A stretch of DNA of 64,000 nt, from positions 1,312,001-1,376,000 of the forward strand of contig NZ_CP152276.1 in assembly GCF_038719015.1 (NCBI RefSeq), in the 5' to 3' direction. Shown in pieces: positions 41,640 through 50,350 of this stretch (the stretch's first letter is position 1; each line of letters opens with the position of its first letter). A program made the position numbers and the translations under genes. Origin of the DNA: Nguyenibacter vanlangensis (GTDB taxonomy: Bacteria > Pseudomonadota > Alphaproteobacteria > Acetobacterales > Acetobacteraceae). The notes under the pieces were generated by a model. That model had not been told where the DNA came from, ran no database searches, and saw nothing but the letters and a program-made list of their open reading frames with translations.

Positions 41640-42341
41640 ATGTTCGACCTGCCTGCCTTTCTGCATACGGCGGTCGCGCTGTCGGTTTCGTTCGTCCTGG
41701 GGGCCGTCATCGGCCTGGAGCGGCAATATCGCCAGCGCACCGCCGGGCTGCGCACCAACACGCTGGTGGCGGTGGGGGCCGCCGCGTTCGTCGATCTGGG
41801 CGTGCGGCTGTCGGGCCCCGACGGGTCGGTACGGGTGATCGCCTATGTCGTGTCGGGCATCGGGTTTCTGGGCGCGGGCGTCATCATGAAGGATGGCGGC
41901 CAGGTGCGGGGGCTGAACACGGCGGCGACCTTGTGGTCCACCGCGGCGGTGGGGGCGTTTTCCGGCGCCGGGCTGCCGGGCGAGGCGATCCTGGTCGCGC
42001 TGTTCGTGCTGGCGGGCAATACGCTGCTGCGCCCGCTGGTGGAATTCGTCGATCGCCGCCCGCTGAATCCGGATACGACCGAGGCCCTGTACCGGATGCA
42101 CGTGATCTGCCGGCCCGAGCATGTCTCGGCCGCGCGCGACCTGCTGGCGGACGAGCTGGAGCACCATCATTACCCGATCCGCGACATCGAGACCCTGTCC
42201 GAGAGCGACGAGCATGTGGAACTGGCCGCCCTGCTGGTGCCGACCTCGGCCGATCCGCAGGAGCTGGACATGATCAGCGACCATATCGCCCGCAGCCCCG
42301 ACGTGATCAGCGCGACCTGGAGCGTCAGCACCACCAACTGA
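41640..42341 (+). CDS. MgtC/SapB family membrane protein
   Basis: This 233-residue inner-membrane protein has the MgtC pattern: GAVIGLERQYRQRTAGLRTN near residue 22, then VSGIGFLGAGVIMKDGGQVR and about five hydrophobic segments. The C-terminal 85 residues form a soluble ACT-like domain. MgtC-type proteins are linked to growth at low Mg2+ and to control of the F-type ATPase. GGGAG precedes ATG 41640. No Mg2+-transport ATPase is adjacent. Confidence 0.87.
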   Translation: MFDLPAFLHTAVALSVSFVLGAVIGLERQYRQRTAGLRTNTLVAVGAAAFVDLGVRLSGPDGSVRVIAYVVSGIGFLGAGVIMKDGGQVRGLNTAATLWSTAAVGAFSGAGLPGEAILVALFVLAGNTLLRPLVEFVDRRPLNPDTTEALYRMHVICRPEHVSAARDLLADELEHHHYPIRDIETLSESDEHVELAALLVPTSADPQELDMISDHIARSPDVISATWSVSTTN

Positions 42342-42349
42342 ACGGGGTG

Positions 42350-42373
42350 CGCCCCGGAATCCGCCCCGGAATC
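42350..42373. repeat. 12-bp tandem duplication
   Basis: CGCCCCGGAATC is repeated at 42350-42361 and 42362-42373 in the gap between the mgtC-like and tag genes. Confidence 0.93.
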
Positions 42374-42390
42374 CGCTTCGGGATTTGTAT

Positions 42391-42969
42391 TCAGGGTATG
42401 TGGCGGAAGCAGGCGGGGTCGTGGTCGTCGACCATGCCGACGGCCTGCATCCAGGCATGGACGATCACCGGCCCGACGAATTTGAACCCCCTTGCCTTGA
42501 GCGCCCGGGACATGGCCTGCGACAGCGGTGATTGTGCCAGGATTTCACCGGTACGGTTGCGGACCGGCGCATCCGGCACCATGCCCCAGGCGAAGGCCGC
42601 GAAATCCTCGCCCCGGTCGCGCATAGCCAGATAGGCGCGCGCATTGCCGATCGTCGCCACGATCTTGGCGCGGGCGCGGATGATGCCGGAATCGCCCATC
42701 AGGCGTTCGACGTCCGCGCCGTCGAAACGGGCGACGATGTCCGGATCGAAACCGCGAAAGGCACGGCGGAAGCCGTCGCGCCGGCGCAGGACGGTCAGCC
42801 AGGACAATCCGGCCTGGAAGCCTTCGAGCATCAGCATTTCCCACAGGGCGCGGCTGTCATGGACCGGCATGCCCCATTCCTGGTCGTGATAGAGGCGCAG
42901 CAGCGGATCGGTCCGGGCCCAGGAGCAACGAGGTGGTTCGGCCGGCATGTCGCTGTCTCGGTCCGTCAT
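42391..42969 (-). CDS. tag: DNA-3-methyladenine glycosylase I
   Basis: This 192-residue enzyme removes 3-methyladenine from alkylated DNA. It shows CSWARTDPLLRLYHDQEWG at the start, with the Cys and His of the zinc snap; the other ligands are probably in DDHDPACF near the C terminus. The base-binding region (LEGFQAGLSWLTVLRRRDGF) and the GFKFVGP segment also match Tag. GGAGG eight bases before ATG 42969 fixes the start; longer frames run into the 28-bp repeat array upstream. Confidence 0.92.
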   Translation of the reverse strand: MTDRDSDMPAEPPRCSWARTDPLLRLYHDQEWGMPVHDSRALWEMLMLEGFQAGLSWLTVLRRRDGFRRAFRGFDPDIVARFDGADVERLMGDSGIIRARAKIVATIGNARAYLAMRDRGEDFAAFAWGMVPDAPVRNRTGEILAQSPLSQAMSRALKARGFKFVGPVIVHAWMQAVGMVDDHDPACFRHIP

Positions 42970-42989
42970 TCCCGTTGCCTCCATTTCCT

Positions 42990-43101
42990 GTCGACCGAGC
43001 AGGTCGCGCGCAGAGTTCGTCAACCGGCAGGTTGCACGCAGAGTTCGTCGACCGGCAGGTTGCACGTAGAGTTCGTCGACCGCAGGTCGCACGCAGAGTT
43101 C
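42990..43101. repeat. 28-bp tandem array, four copies
   Basis: Units of 27-29 bp occupy 42990-43018, 43019-43046, 43047-43074 and 43075-43101. Each starts GTCGACCG (one has GTCAACCG) and ends CGCAGAGTTC or CGTAGAGTTC. The two middle units are nearly identical; the outer ones have small indels. The array fills the gap between the divergent tag and nucleotidase genes and has no spacers, so it is not a CRISPR array. Confidence 0.93.
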
Positions 43102-43139
43102 ATTGTCCAAGCAGGCCGGGACTGGCAAGAGTGATCGTC

Positions 43140-43703
43140 ATGGAATACCGCCCTCGCCTCGCCGTCGATATGGACGAAGTCATCGCCGACGCCTTTAGCG
43201 CGCAATGGAACTGGTATCGGACCCGGCACGGCTATGATTGGACGGCCGACATGCTGCACGGCAGGCATTTCGCCGACCTGGCCGATCCCGCGCATGTGGT
43301 GATGATGGAAGACCTGCTGCATCAGGGCGAATTTTTCCGCACGCTGGACGTCATGCCCGGCGCCAGGGACGCGCTGCGGCATCTGGGCGCCCGTTTCGAC
43401 GTGTTCATCACCACGGCGGCGATGGAATATCCGGCGTCGTGCGCCGCCAAGTTCGCGTGGCTGCGGGAGCATTTTCCCTTCATTTCGCCGCTGAACATCG
43501 TGTTCTGCGGCGACAAGAGCATCCTGGCCGCGGATTTCCTGGTCGATGACAATGTCCGGCATTTCCGCCGCTTCAAGGGCCAGGGCGTCTTGTTCGACGC
43601 ACCGCACAACAGGACCGTCGACTGGACACCGCGCGTCCGGGGCTGGGACGAGGCCGTCACGTTTCTCGAACGGCAGGGCGAAAGGCTTATCCCACCAGGT
43701 TGA
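43140..43703 (+). CDS. 5'(3')-deoxyribonucleotidase-like HAD protein
   Basis: This 187-residue protein belongs to the NT5C/YorS group of HAD phosphatases. Motif I reads LAVDMDEVIAD with Asp10 and Asp12, motif II is FITTAAM, and the acidic motif is FLVDDNVRHF. The CGDKS segment carries the Lys. These enzymes dephosphorylate deoxynucleoside monophosphates. ATG 43140 is preferred; it lies directly downstream of the tandem array that must hold its promoter. Its 3' end overlaps the converging hydroxyacid dehydrogenase gene by 17 bp. Confidence 0.83.
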   Translation: MEYRPRLAVDMDEVIADAFSAQWNWYRTRHGYDWTADMLHGRHFADLADPAHVVMMEDLLHQGEFFRTLDVMPGARDALRHLGARFDVFITTAAMEYPASCAAKFAWLREHFPFISPLNIVFCGDKSILAADFLVDDNVRHFRRFKGQGVLFDAPHNRTVDWTPRVRGWDEAVTFLERQGERLIPPG

Positions 43704-44694
43704 TCGGGTTGCCTTCCGCGAAGGCCCGGATATTGGCGATCGTCGTCTCGACGATCCGGCGGAAGGCTTCTTGGGTGTTGTAGGCGTTGTGGGGGGTCAC
43801 GATGACGTTGGGCATGCTGGCCAGGGCGCGCGCGGCCAGGGCCGCGCGCAGTTGCGCGGCCGACGGGGCCTGGTCCGGGGCGAAGAATTTGTCGGGATGG
43901 CGCAGCAGGGTCTCGTCGGGCAGCACGTCGAGCCCCGCCGCCGCCAGGTGGCCGCATTCCAGCGCGCCGACCAGGGCGGCGTGATCGACGACCTGCCCCC
44001 GCGCGGTGTTGATCAGCACCGCGCCGCGTTTCATCCGGGCCAGTTCGGCAGCGCCGATCATGCCGTCGGTCTGCGGGGTGGCGGGGACGTGAAGGCTGAT
44101 GATGTCGGCTTCGGCCAGCAGGGCGTTGAACGTGACATAACGGATGTCGGGCCGGCCCTGCAGGTCCGGTGACGGCATGGCGTCATAGGCCAGCACGGTC
44201 ATGCCGAACCCCGATGCCATCTCGATGGCCCGGCGGCCGATATGGCCGGTCCCGACCACGCCGAACGCCTTGCCGCGCAATTCGAACCCCCGGTCCGGGC
44301 AGAAGGTGAAATCGCCGCGCCGCGTGGCCTCGGCGCAGGGCACGGTCCGGCGCGACAAGGCGAGCAGCAGGCCGAACGCATGTTCCGCCACCGTGCTGTC
44401 GCCGTAGGCCGGCACGTTGGACACCAGGATGCCGCGGGCACGGCAATAGGCGAGATCGACATTGTCGAAGCCGGTCGCGCGGACCGCGATGAAGCGCAGC
44501 CTGGGCAGGCGGGACAGGGTGGCGGCGCTGAAATCGCAGCCGGCGAAGCCGCTGACGATGTCGGCGTCTTCATGGGCGTCCACATTGCCGGCATCGAGCG
44601 GCGCCGTGACCGACAGAACGGCCAGGTCGCCGCCGAGCGCGGAAAACGCCGCTTCGTCCGCCGCTTCGCCGGCCGAAAACAGGACGATCTTCAT
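43687..44694 (-). CDS. D-2-hydroxyacid dehydrogenase
   Basis: This 335-residue NAD-dependent enzyme of the D-lactate dehydrogenase group has the nucleotide-binding GVVGTGHIGRRAIEMA motif near residue 148, the catalytic Arg in LINTARGQVVD, the Glu in LPDETLL and the His in VTPHNAYNT. It interconverts a 2-keto acid and a D-2-hydroxy acid; D-lactate is a probable substrate. It lies 119 bp downstream of surE on the same strand but need not be cotranscribed. Confidence 0.87.
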   Translation of the reverse strand: MKIVLFSAGEAADEAAFSALGGDLAVLSVTAPLDAGNVDAHEDADIVSGFAGCDFSAATLSRLPRLRFIAVRATGFDNVDLAYCRARGILVSNVPAYGDSTVAEHAFGLLLALSRRTVPCAEATRRGDFTFCPDRGFELRGKAFGVVGTGHIGRRAIEMASGFGMTVLAYDAMPSPDLQGRPDIRYVTFNALLAEADIISLHVPATPQTDGMIGAAELARMKRGAVLINTARGQVVDHAALVGALECGHLAAAGLDVLPDETLLRHPDKFFAPDQAPSAAQLRAALAARALASMPNVIVTPHNAYNTQEAFRRIVETTIANIRAFAEGNPINLVG

Positions 44695-44813
44695 GAAGCC
44701 TCCACCCGGGCCGAGGCGGCCCTGTCACGGAGCGGGTCGATAGTCCCGTTGCCCGGGGGTGTCCTTGATCTCGATCTAATGGCCCGGTTTTTTCGGCCCG
44801 GCCGGGCGGTGTT

Positions 44814-45617
44814 TCAGAGCCCGGCGCGCATGGCCGCCAGCGTGGAGTCGTGCGTGCGTTCGAAGCGGAGCGGCGTCGCGGTGACGTGGAAGGCGGCGAC
44901 GCCGGCCGCTTCGCTGCCGGCGTCATCCGCGAGGCGCGCGCGGGTCAGCGTCAGCCAGTGGTACGGCAGGCCCCTGGGGTCGGTCCCGGTGACGACGTCC
45001 ACGCCGTCCATCAATCCCAGGCCCTGGCTGGTCAGGAGCATCTTCCGCGCCTCGGACGGCGGGCAGGCCGGGAAATTGACGTTGAGGCAGGCCTCGGCCG
45101 CCCAGTCCATGGCGGCCAGTTGCCGGATGACCCCCGGGGCCAGGGTGCGCGCCGTGTCCCACGGCACGTCCTGCCCCGCCACGAAGACCTGGCTGAGCGC
45201 GATGGAGGGAATGCCCAACAGCATGCCGGTCATGGCCGCGCCCACCGTGCCGGAAAACACGGTCTCGACACCGAGATTGCCGCCGCGATTGACGCCCGAA
45301 AGGATCATGTCAGGGCGCCGTCCGGCCATCAGATGGCGCACGCCCATGACGACGCAATCGCCCGGCGTGCCGGGCACGGCGAAGCGGCGCGTCCCGGATG
45401 CCGCGCCGTGCGCCTCGCCTTGGGGGCTGACGCGCAGCGGGTCGTGCAGGCTGATGGAATGGGACGTGCCGCTCTGGTCATGCCGGGGCGCGACCACCCA
45501 GATTTCGGGCGCCAGTTGGGCCGCGACCTGTTCCAGCACCCGCAGACCCGGCGCGTCGATTCCGTCATCGTTCGTCAGCAGGATGCGTTCGCAGATGAAG
45601 TCGCGTGAGGTGGTCAT
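44814..45617 (-). CDS. surE: 5'/3'-nucleotidase SurE
   Basis: This 267-residue metal-dependent phosphatase has RILLTNDDGIDAPGL with the metal-binding Asp pair near residue 16, the PRHDQSGTSHSISL loop and SGVNRGGNLG. It dephosphorylates nucleoside monophosphates and possibly short polyphosphates. GGAGG stands before ATG 45617; a frame extending to 45689 has no support. It is not next to pcm or nlpD as in enterobacteria. A TetR gene diverges upstream. Confidence 0.9.
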   Translation of the reverse strand: MTTSRDFICERILLTNDDGIDAPGLRVLEQVAAQLAPEIWVVAPRHDQSGTSHSISLHDPLRVSPQGEAHGAASGTRRFAVPGTPGDCVVMGVRHLMAGRRPDMILSGVNRGGNLGVETVFSGTVGAAMTGMLLGIPSIALSQVFVAGQDVPWDTARTLAPGVIRQLAAMDWAAEACLNVNFPACPPSEARKMLLTSQGLGLMDGVDVVTGTDPRGLPYHWLTLTRARLADDAGSEAAGVAAFHVTATPLRFERTHDSTLAAMRAGL

Positions 45618-45698
45618 GCTGCCCTCCAGGCCGGTGAAGCCGCCATTGCGCCGATCAGACCCCGAGACGCCGGCGGCGGGAAATCGCAAACGCGCGAT

Positions 45699-45726
45699 TT
45701 GTTATTGAACCGATCGGATTAATAAT
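45699..45726 (+). promoter_or_regulatory. Candidate promoter with CCGATCGG dyad
   Basis: TTGTTA at 45699-45704 and AATAAT at 45721-45726 are 16 bp apart and precede the TetR gene by 14 bp. The spacer holds the palindrome CCGATCGG (45710-45717), a possible autoregulatory site. Confidence 0.45.
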
Positions 45727-45739
45727 GTAGCCAGACGCC

Positions 45740-46321
45740 ATGCCCAGACCGATCGATCCCGCGCTGCGCCCGCGCCTGCTGGACAAGATCATCGACTATG
45801 TCCGGCGGAACGGGGTGGCCGAATTCTCGCTGCGTCCGCTGGCGGCGTCCATCGGCACCAGCCACCGCACGATCCTGTATCATTTCGAATCGCGCGAGCA
45901 GTTGCTGTGCACGGTCTTCGACACGCTGCGCGAGACGGGACGCCGGGAGATGGATGAATGCCTGGCACGAGCGGCCGGGCCGCCGCGCGCCGTGTTCCGC
46001 GCGCTGTGGCTGTGGCTGGCCCGGCCGGAGATGCGACCGACGCTGTGCCTGTTTTACGAGATGTACGGCATTGCCACCCGCGATCCGGCCCGTTTCGGCG
46101 ATTATCCGCGCCGGGTCGCGCAATTCTGGCTGGACGGCATCGGCCGGCGGCTGCGTGACGAGGGGATCGCGCCCGCGCGGGCCGACCTGCTGGCCGGGAT
46201 GATCGTCGCCATGTTTCGCGGCGCGACGCTGGAACTGGCCGCGACCGGCGACGCGCCGCGCCTGACCCGGACGATCGAGGCGTTTCTGGATTTGTTGCCG
46301 TTCGGGGAGGCCGCGCCATGA
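45740..46321 (+). CDS. TetR-family transcriptional regulator
   Basis: This 193-residue protein has the TetR helix-turn-helix: LLDKIIDYVRRNGVAEFSLR, then LAASIGTSHRTILYHFESRE (about residues 34-53). The C-terminal domain has a hydrophobic ligand pocket of the usual length. It ends in an ATGA overlap with a membrane acyltransferase-like gene, so the regulator heads an operon with it. A promoter-like pair with a palindromic spacer is just upstream. Confidence 0.87.
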   Translation: MPRPIDPALRPRLLDKIIDYVRRNGVAEFSLRPLAASIGTSHRTILYHFESREQLLCTVFDTLRETGRREMDECLARAAGPPRAVFRALWLWLARPEMRPTLCLFYEMYGIATRDPARFGDYPRRVAQFWLDGIGRRLRDEGIAPARADLLAGMIVAMFRGATLELAATGDAPRLTRTIEAFLDLLPFGEAAP

Positions 46322-47484
46322 GCCGGGCGGCGGAACGGTTGGACGGGCTGGACGCGACGCGCGGCGCCATCATGCTGCTGATGGCGCTGGACCATGTCGG
46401 GGCGCTGGTGGTCCGGCGCCATTCGGTGGAATTCTGGGGCGGGGCCTGGACGCGTTATGCCGATACGGGACGCAATGTCACGCAACTGATCCTGCGCCTG
46501 GCCAGCGATTTGTGCGCGCCCGGATTCTTCTTCTGGATGGGGGCCGGGGCCGCGCTGCTGGCGCAGCGCCGTCCGGACTGGGGGACAGCGCAGTTCCGGC
46601 GCCACTGGCTGGCGCGCGGGGTGCTGTTGCTGGCGGTCAGCCAGATGATCGAGGTGCCGGCCTGGATCGTGGGCATTGCCGGCGACGGGACGGGCCAGCC
46701 GCCCCCCGCCTGGCCCGGGCATGGCGCGCCGGTCCGTCTGGCCTGGACCGTCCTGTCCTGCCTGGGCGGCTGCATGCTGGTACTGGGGGCGCTTCATCCC
46801 CTGTTGCGGCGGCCGGGCGCCGCGTACTTGCTGGCCCTGCCCTGCCTGGCGGCCACGCCGCTGTTTCTGCCGCCGCCGGATGCCGCCATGCGGGCGGAGA
46901 GCATCGCGGCACGGCTGCTGCTGGTCCCCGGCCAGACCGGGGGCGTATATGTCGAATATCCGCTGCTGCCCTGGCTGGCGTTCGTGCTTCTGGGCTTTGC
47001 TGCGGGGCGCCGGCTGGCCGTCGCCCCGGCGCGGGCCATACGGGCCGCATTGATCGCCGGGATGGCCTGCATCGGGGTTGCGCTGGCGCTGCGCTGGAGC
47101 GGCATCGGGTCGATCCGTCCGCCGCGCGACGCGTCGTGGCGGGAGTTCGTCAACCTGATCAAATATCCGCCGTCCCTGGTCTATATCCTGTCGATGCTTG
47201 GCGGAAATTTGTGTCTGTTTCACCTGTTTTCCCGACTGTCGGCGAGGCGGGATGCCGTTCTGCCGCGTGTGCTGCGCGTGTTCGGCCGGGCGCCGCTGGT
47301 CTTCTATGTCGTGCATCTGTGGCTGTTTGCGGTGATCGGGGCGCTGTTTTTCCGCCATGGCACGCATTACGCCGTGGGTCTGGGCGTCTGGCTGGCGGCA
47401 CTGCCGGTGCTGTACCGGATCTGCGCCCGGTTCGGCGCGTGGCGGCGCGCGGCGCCTGCCGCATCCTGGCTGCAACTGGTCTGA
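46318..47484 (+). CDS. DUF1624/HGSNAT-type membrane acyltransferase-like protein
   Basis: This 388-residue protein has about ten membrane segments and the family opening RLDGLDATRGAIMLLMALDH, plus FFFWMGAGAALLAQRR. It resembles heparan-alpha-glucosaminide N-acetyltransferase catalytic domains and YeiB-like proteins, which transfer acyl groups across membranes, but the bacterial substrate is not known. Its start overlaps the TetR stop. The gap to the next gene carries a 12-bp duplication. Confidence 0.8.
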   Translation: MSRAAERLDGLDATRGAIMLLMALDHVGALVVRRHSVEFWGGAWTRYADTGRNVTQLILRLASDLCAPGFFFWMGAGAALLAQRRPDWGTAQFRRHWLARGVLLLAVSQMIEVPAWIVGIAGDGTGQPPPAWPGHGAPVRLAWTVLSCLGGCMLVLGALHPLLRRPGAAYLLALPCLAATPLFLPPPDAAMRAESIAARLLLVPGQTGGVYVEYPLLPWLAFVLLGFAAGRRLAVAPARAIRAALIAGMACIGVALALRWSGIGSIRPPRDASWREFVNLIKYPPSLVYILSMLGGNLCLFHLFSRLSARRDAVLPRVLRVFGRAPLVFYVVHLWLFAVIGALFFRHGTHYAVGLGVWLAALPVLYRICARFGAWRRAAPAASWLQLV

Positions 47485-47498
47485 CCCCTGTCGGACGG

Positions 47499-47522
47499 CC
47501 CGTCAGAAGGCCCATCAGAAGG
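47499..47522. repeat. 12-bp tandem duplication
   Basis: CCCGTCAGAAGG and CCCATCAGAAGG follow each other at 47499-47510 and 47511-47522, just before the DUF2834 gene. They differ at one base. Confidence 0.9.
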
Positions 47523-47531
47523 ATCATCGTG

Positions 47532-47885
47532 ATGACGCCGCGCCATCTCTATCTTGCCCTGTGCATCGTGGGCCTGGTCCTGCCTTATGCGGCCTTCGTG
47601 CCGTGGCTGGGCGCGCATGGCCTGGCGCCGGCCCTGTTCGTCCGCGACATGGCGGCCAATCCGATCAGCCGGTTCTTCGTGCGCGACGTTGTGGTGTCCG
47701 CCGTCGCGTTTCTGCTGTTCGCGCGGCTGGAGGCCCGGCGGCTGGGAATGCGCGGGTGGTGGATCGTGCTGCCGGCCACGCTGGGGGTGGGCGTGTCGCT
47801 GGGGCTGCCGCTGTTTCTGTATCTGCGCCAGCGGATTCTGGACCGGCGGGTTCTGGACCGGCATGTGCTTGAATCGCGCGCCTGA
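47532..47885 (+). CDS. DUF2834 membrane protein
   Basis: This 117-residue protein has three hydrophobic segments and the DUF2834 pattern LYLALCIVGLVLPYAAFVPW, FFVRDVVVSAVAFLLFARLE and GLPLFLYLR. Function is unknown. It follows the acyltransferase-like gene by 47 bp and is likely in the same TetR-led operon. The C-terminal tail is made of a 15-bp repeat giving ILDRR, VLDRH and the diverged VLESR. Confidence 0.83.
   Translation: MTPRHLYLALCIVGLVLPYAAFVPWLGAHGLAPALFVRDMAANPISRFFVRDVVVSAVAFLLFARLEARRLGMRGWWIVLPATLGVGVSLGLPLFLYLRQRILDRRVLDRHVLESRA
47835..47864 (+). repeat. 15-bp tandem duplication, in frame
   Basis: Two near-identical 15-bp units, 47835-47849 and 47850-47864, encode ILDRR and VLDRH; 47865-47879 is a diverged third unit. 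The array forms the charged tail of the DUF2834 protein. Confidence 0.9.
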
Positions 47886-47935
47886 CCGGCGAACGCGCCT
47901 GGGGGAGTGGCGTTCCGGCCCTGGGAGGGTGAGCG

Positions 47936-49177
47936 ATGTCGGAGAATGCGCCGCGTTCGGGCTGGCATGCCGTTCCGCGCGGGGTCTGGACGCTGGGGAT
48001 CGTGTCGATGCTGATGGATGTCTCGTCCGAGATGATCCATGCGCTGTTGCCCGTCTATATGCTGAACGTCCTGGGCCTGTCCGGGCTGACGATCGGGCTG
48101 ATCGAAGGGGCCGGCGAGGCGACGGCGTCGCTGACCCGGATCGCCTCGGGCGTGTTGAGCGACCGGCTGGGACGGCGCAAGCTGCCGGCCGCGATCGGCT
48201 ATGGGCTGGCCGCGTGCAGCAAGCCGATCTTTCCGCTGGCCGGATCGGCCGGGTGGCTGGCAATGGCGCGCTGCATCGACCGGGTCGGCAAGGGGATTCG
48301 CGGCGCGCCGCGTGACGCGATGATCGCCGATATCGCCCCGCCGGCGGTGCGCGGCGCCAGTTTCGGGCTGCGGCAATCGCTGGACACGGTGGGCGCCTTT
48401 CTGGGGCCGGCGCTGGCGATCGGGCTGATGTGGGCGACGGCGGACCGGTTCCGCACGGTCTTCTGGTGCGCGGTCGTGCCGGCGTTCCTGTCGCTTGGCG
48501 TGATGATCGTAGGGGTGCGGGAGGTGGCGCGCCCTGCCCTGCCGCGCGTCGCGCCTGCCGGTGATGGCAAGGGCCGGTTGATCTGGCGCGAACTGCGCGG
48601 CCTGGAGCGCCCCTATTGGCGGGTGGTGATGATCGCGGCGCTGTTTACGCTGGCCCAGTTCAGCGACGCCTTTCTGGTGCTGCGCGCGCGCAGCACGGGA
48701 CTGGGGCCCGCGCTGGTGCCGCTGGTCCTGGTCGTGATGAACGTCGTGTATGCGCTGGCGGCCTATCCGGCCGGAATCCTGTCGGACCGAGTCCGGCGGC
48801 CGACGGTCCTGGCCGTCGGGCTGGGGCTGCTGATCGCCGCCGATCTGTGGCTGGCCCTGTCGCGCACGCTGGCCGGTGCCGCGCTGGGCGTCGCGCTGTG
48901 GGGCCTGCATCTGGGCTTTACCGAGGGCGTGATGACCGCGCTGGTCGCCGATACCGCGCCGCCCGAGCGGCGCGGCACGGCCTTCGGCCTGTTCGACATG
49001 GTGACGGGGCTGGCCTTGCTGGGTGCCAGCCTGATGGCGGGTGCCCTGTGGGACCGGACGGGATTTCGCGGCACCTTCATCGCCGGGGCGCTGGTCGCGG
49101 CGCTGACGCTGCTTGGCCTGCTGATGACGGGCCCCCTGATGACGGGCCCTTTGGCGCGGGATCGGCGGATATCGTGA
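47936..49177 (+). CDS. MFS transporter
   Basis: This 413-residue protein has about twelve membrane segments with the MFS loop motif GVLSDRLGRRKL after segment 2 and a family-specific DRVGKGIRGAPRDAMIAD near residue 112. It belongs to the group of MFS permeases that includes putative drug or metabolite exporters; the substrate is not known. GGAGG precedes the ATG. The C terminus includes LMTGP twice from a 15-bp duplication. It is the last gene of the run that starts with the TetR gene, 50 bp after the DUF2834 gene. Confidence 0.85.
   Translation: MSENAPRSGWHAVPRGVWTLGIVSMLMDVSSEMIHALLPVYMLNVLGLSGLTIGLIEGAGEATASLTRIASGVLSDRLGRRKLPAAIGYGLAACSKPIFPLAGSAGWLAMARCIDRVGKGIRGAPRDAMIADIAPPAVRGASFGLRQSLDTVGAFLGPALAIGLMWATADRFRTVFWCAVVPAFLSLGVMIVGVREVARPALPRVAPAGDGKGRLIWRELRGLERPYWRVVMIAALFTLAQFSDAFLVLRARSTGLGPALVPLVLVVMNVVYALAAYPAGILSDRVRRPTVLAVGLGLLIAADLWLALSRTLAGAALGVALWGLHLGFTEGVMTALVADTAPPERRGTAFGLFDMVTGLALLGASLMAGALWDRTGFRGTFIAGALVAALTLLGLLMTGPLMTGPLARDRRIS
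49121..49150 (+). repeat. 15-bp tandem duplication, in frame
   Basis: CTGATGACGGGCCCC at 49121-49135 is followed by the same unit with one change at 49136-49150. It encodes LMTGP twice at the C terminus of the MFS protein. Confidence 0.95.
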
Positions 49178-49279
49178 CGGAAACGGAGCTGCCGTGGCAG
49201 GTTACGGGATTATTATTCCACATCGGGGAGAATCCGGTCTAAAGCCTGAAAACCCTTTGGCGGATGATGGAAATTCCGA

Positions 49280-49780
49280 ATGGCGTCGTACAGGCTGGGC
49301 ATGATGGCGGGGATCCTGCTGTGGGGCGGGCTGGGGATGGCTCCCGCGCGGGCCGCGCCGTTGAGCGACATGGTCGGCACGCTGAATCGGGCCGGCGCGC
49401 ACTTCGCCCTGCGGGCCGCGATGGACAGCGCCACCCGCCTGCATGCGCCCTGCGCCATCGCGATCGTCGATCGCGGGGGCAGCCTGATGGCGTTCGACCG
49501 TTTCGACCATGTGCGGCCCGGCAGTCCGGACCTGGCGCTGGGCAAGGCGCGCACCGCTGCGTTGCTGCAACGCCCGTCGGAGGAAACCGAGGAGAATACC
49601 GACAACGGACGCGTGGCCTTCGTGACCGCAGGCTTCATGGTATTGCGCGGCGGTGTGCCGCTGAAGGTCGGCGAAGAGGTCGTCGGCGCGATCGGGGTGG
49701 CGGGGATGAAGAAGGAGAACGACGTGCGGATCGCGACCGAGGCGGCCGAGGCGTTCGCCAAGGAAGCCGCGGCGCATTAG
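49280..49780 (+). CDS. GlcG/HbpS heme-binding-like protein, exported
   Basis: This 166-residue protein has a signal peptide (MMAGILLWGGLGMAPARAA) and the GlcG/HbpS core: APCAIAIVDRGGSLMAFDR, LALGKARTAA, and GGVPLKVGEEVVGAIGVAG. HbpS-type proteins bind heme or small cofactors; others of this fold are linked to glycolate or propanediol operons. It is likely periplasmic. No operon partner lies beside it; the MerR gene converges from the other side. Confidence 0.85.
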   Translation: MASYRLGMMAGILLWGGLGMAPARAAPLSDMVGTLNRAGAHFALRAAMDSATRLHAPCAIAIVDRGGSLMAFDRFDHVRPGSPDLALGKARTAALLQRPSEETEENTDNGRVAFVTAGFMVLRGGVPLKVGEEVVGAIGVAGMKKENDVRIATEAAEAFAKEAAAH

Positions 49781-49802
49781 GGCAGGTCCCGTTCAACCTG
49801 GC

Positions 49803-50225
49803 TCAGGCGGCTTCTTCCCGGTCGAAGGATTCGATGATGGATTGCTGGATGTTTTCGAGGTCGGCCAGGGTGGTGGCGATGGCGGCGTTCATTTCGTGCA
49901 ATGTCCTGATGCGCTTCTGGATTTCCTTCAGCAGGGCGACCTTCTGCACCCGGTGCTGCGGATCGGCGTCGTAGAGGTCCAGCAGGTCCTTGATCTGTTT
50001 CAGGGTGAAGCCGAGCTGCTTGCCGCGGACCACCAGCTTGGCGCGCGCGCGGTCGCGCATCGAATAAATGCGCCGGGTTCCGGCCCTGGCCGGGGCGATC
50101 AGGCCCTTGTCTTCGTAAAAGCGCAGCGAGCGGGGCGTGATGCCGAGTTCCCGGCACAATTCGGCCAGCGAGAAGCAGCGTTGCCTGTCCATGGCCTCCA
50201 CGGGGGCCCCCATGGGATCGGTCAT
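49803..50225 (-). CDS. MerR-family regulator of acyl-CoA catabolism (LiuR-like)
   Basis: This 140-residue protein has the MerR helix-turn-helix (FSLAELCRELGITPRSLRFY and the wing KGLIAPARAGTRRIY) and a coiled-coil dimerisation helix. It lacks the metal-binding cysteines of CueR/ZntR and most resembles LiuR-type MerR proteins that control branched-chain and fatty acyl-CoA degradation in Proteobacteria. It is the last gene behind the acyl-CoA dehydrogenase in the same direction, with a gap of 125 bp. The TGACG-N4-CGTCA sites at 55724 and 55892 are plausible targets, by resemblance to known LiuR-type motifs. Confidence 0.82.
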   Translation of the reverse strand: MTDPMGAPVEAMDRQRCFSLAELCRELGITPRSLRFYEDKGLIAPARAGTRRIYSMRDRARAKLVVRGKQLGFTLKQIKDLLDLYDADPQHRVQKVALLKEIQKRIRTLHEMNAAIATTLADLENIQQSIIESFDREEAA

Positions 50226-50350
50226 GTCGCCCCCTGTCCAATGTCGTTGCCGTTCAATTCATCGTTCAAATCGTCATGCGATTCCGAACGTTAGACCAAT
50301 TCATCCTATGATGGAAACGGCGGATCCTTCCTGGCCGTTCGTCTTGTGGA

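Noticed and set aside
42990..43101. CRISPR array
   Set aside because: The 28-bp units are directly adjacent with no unique spacers, and no cas genes are present.
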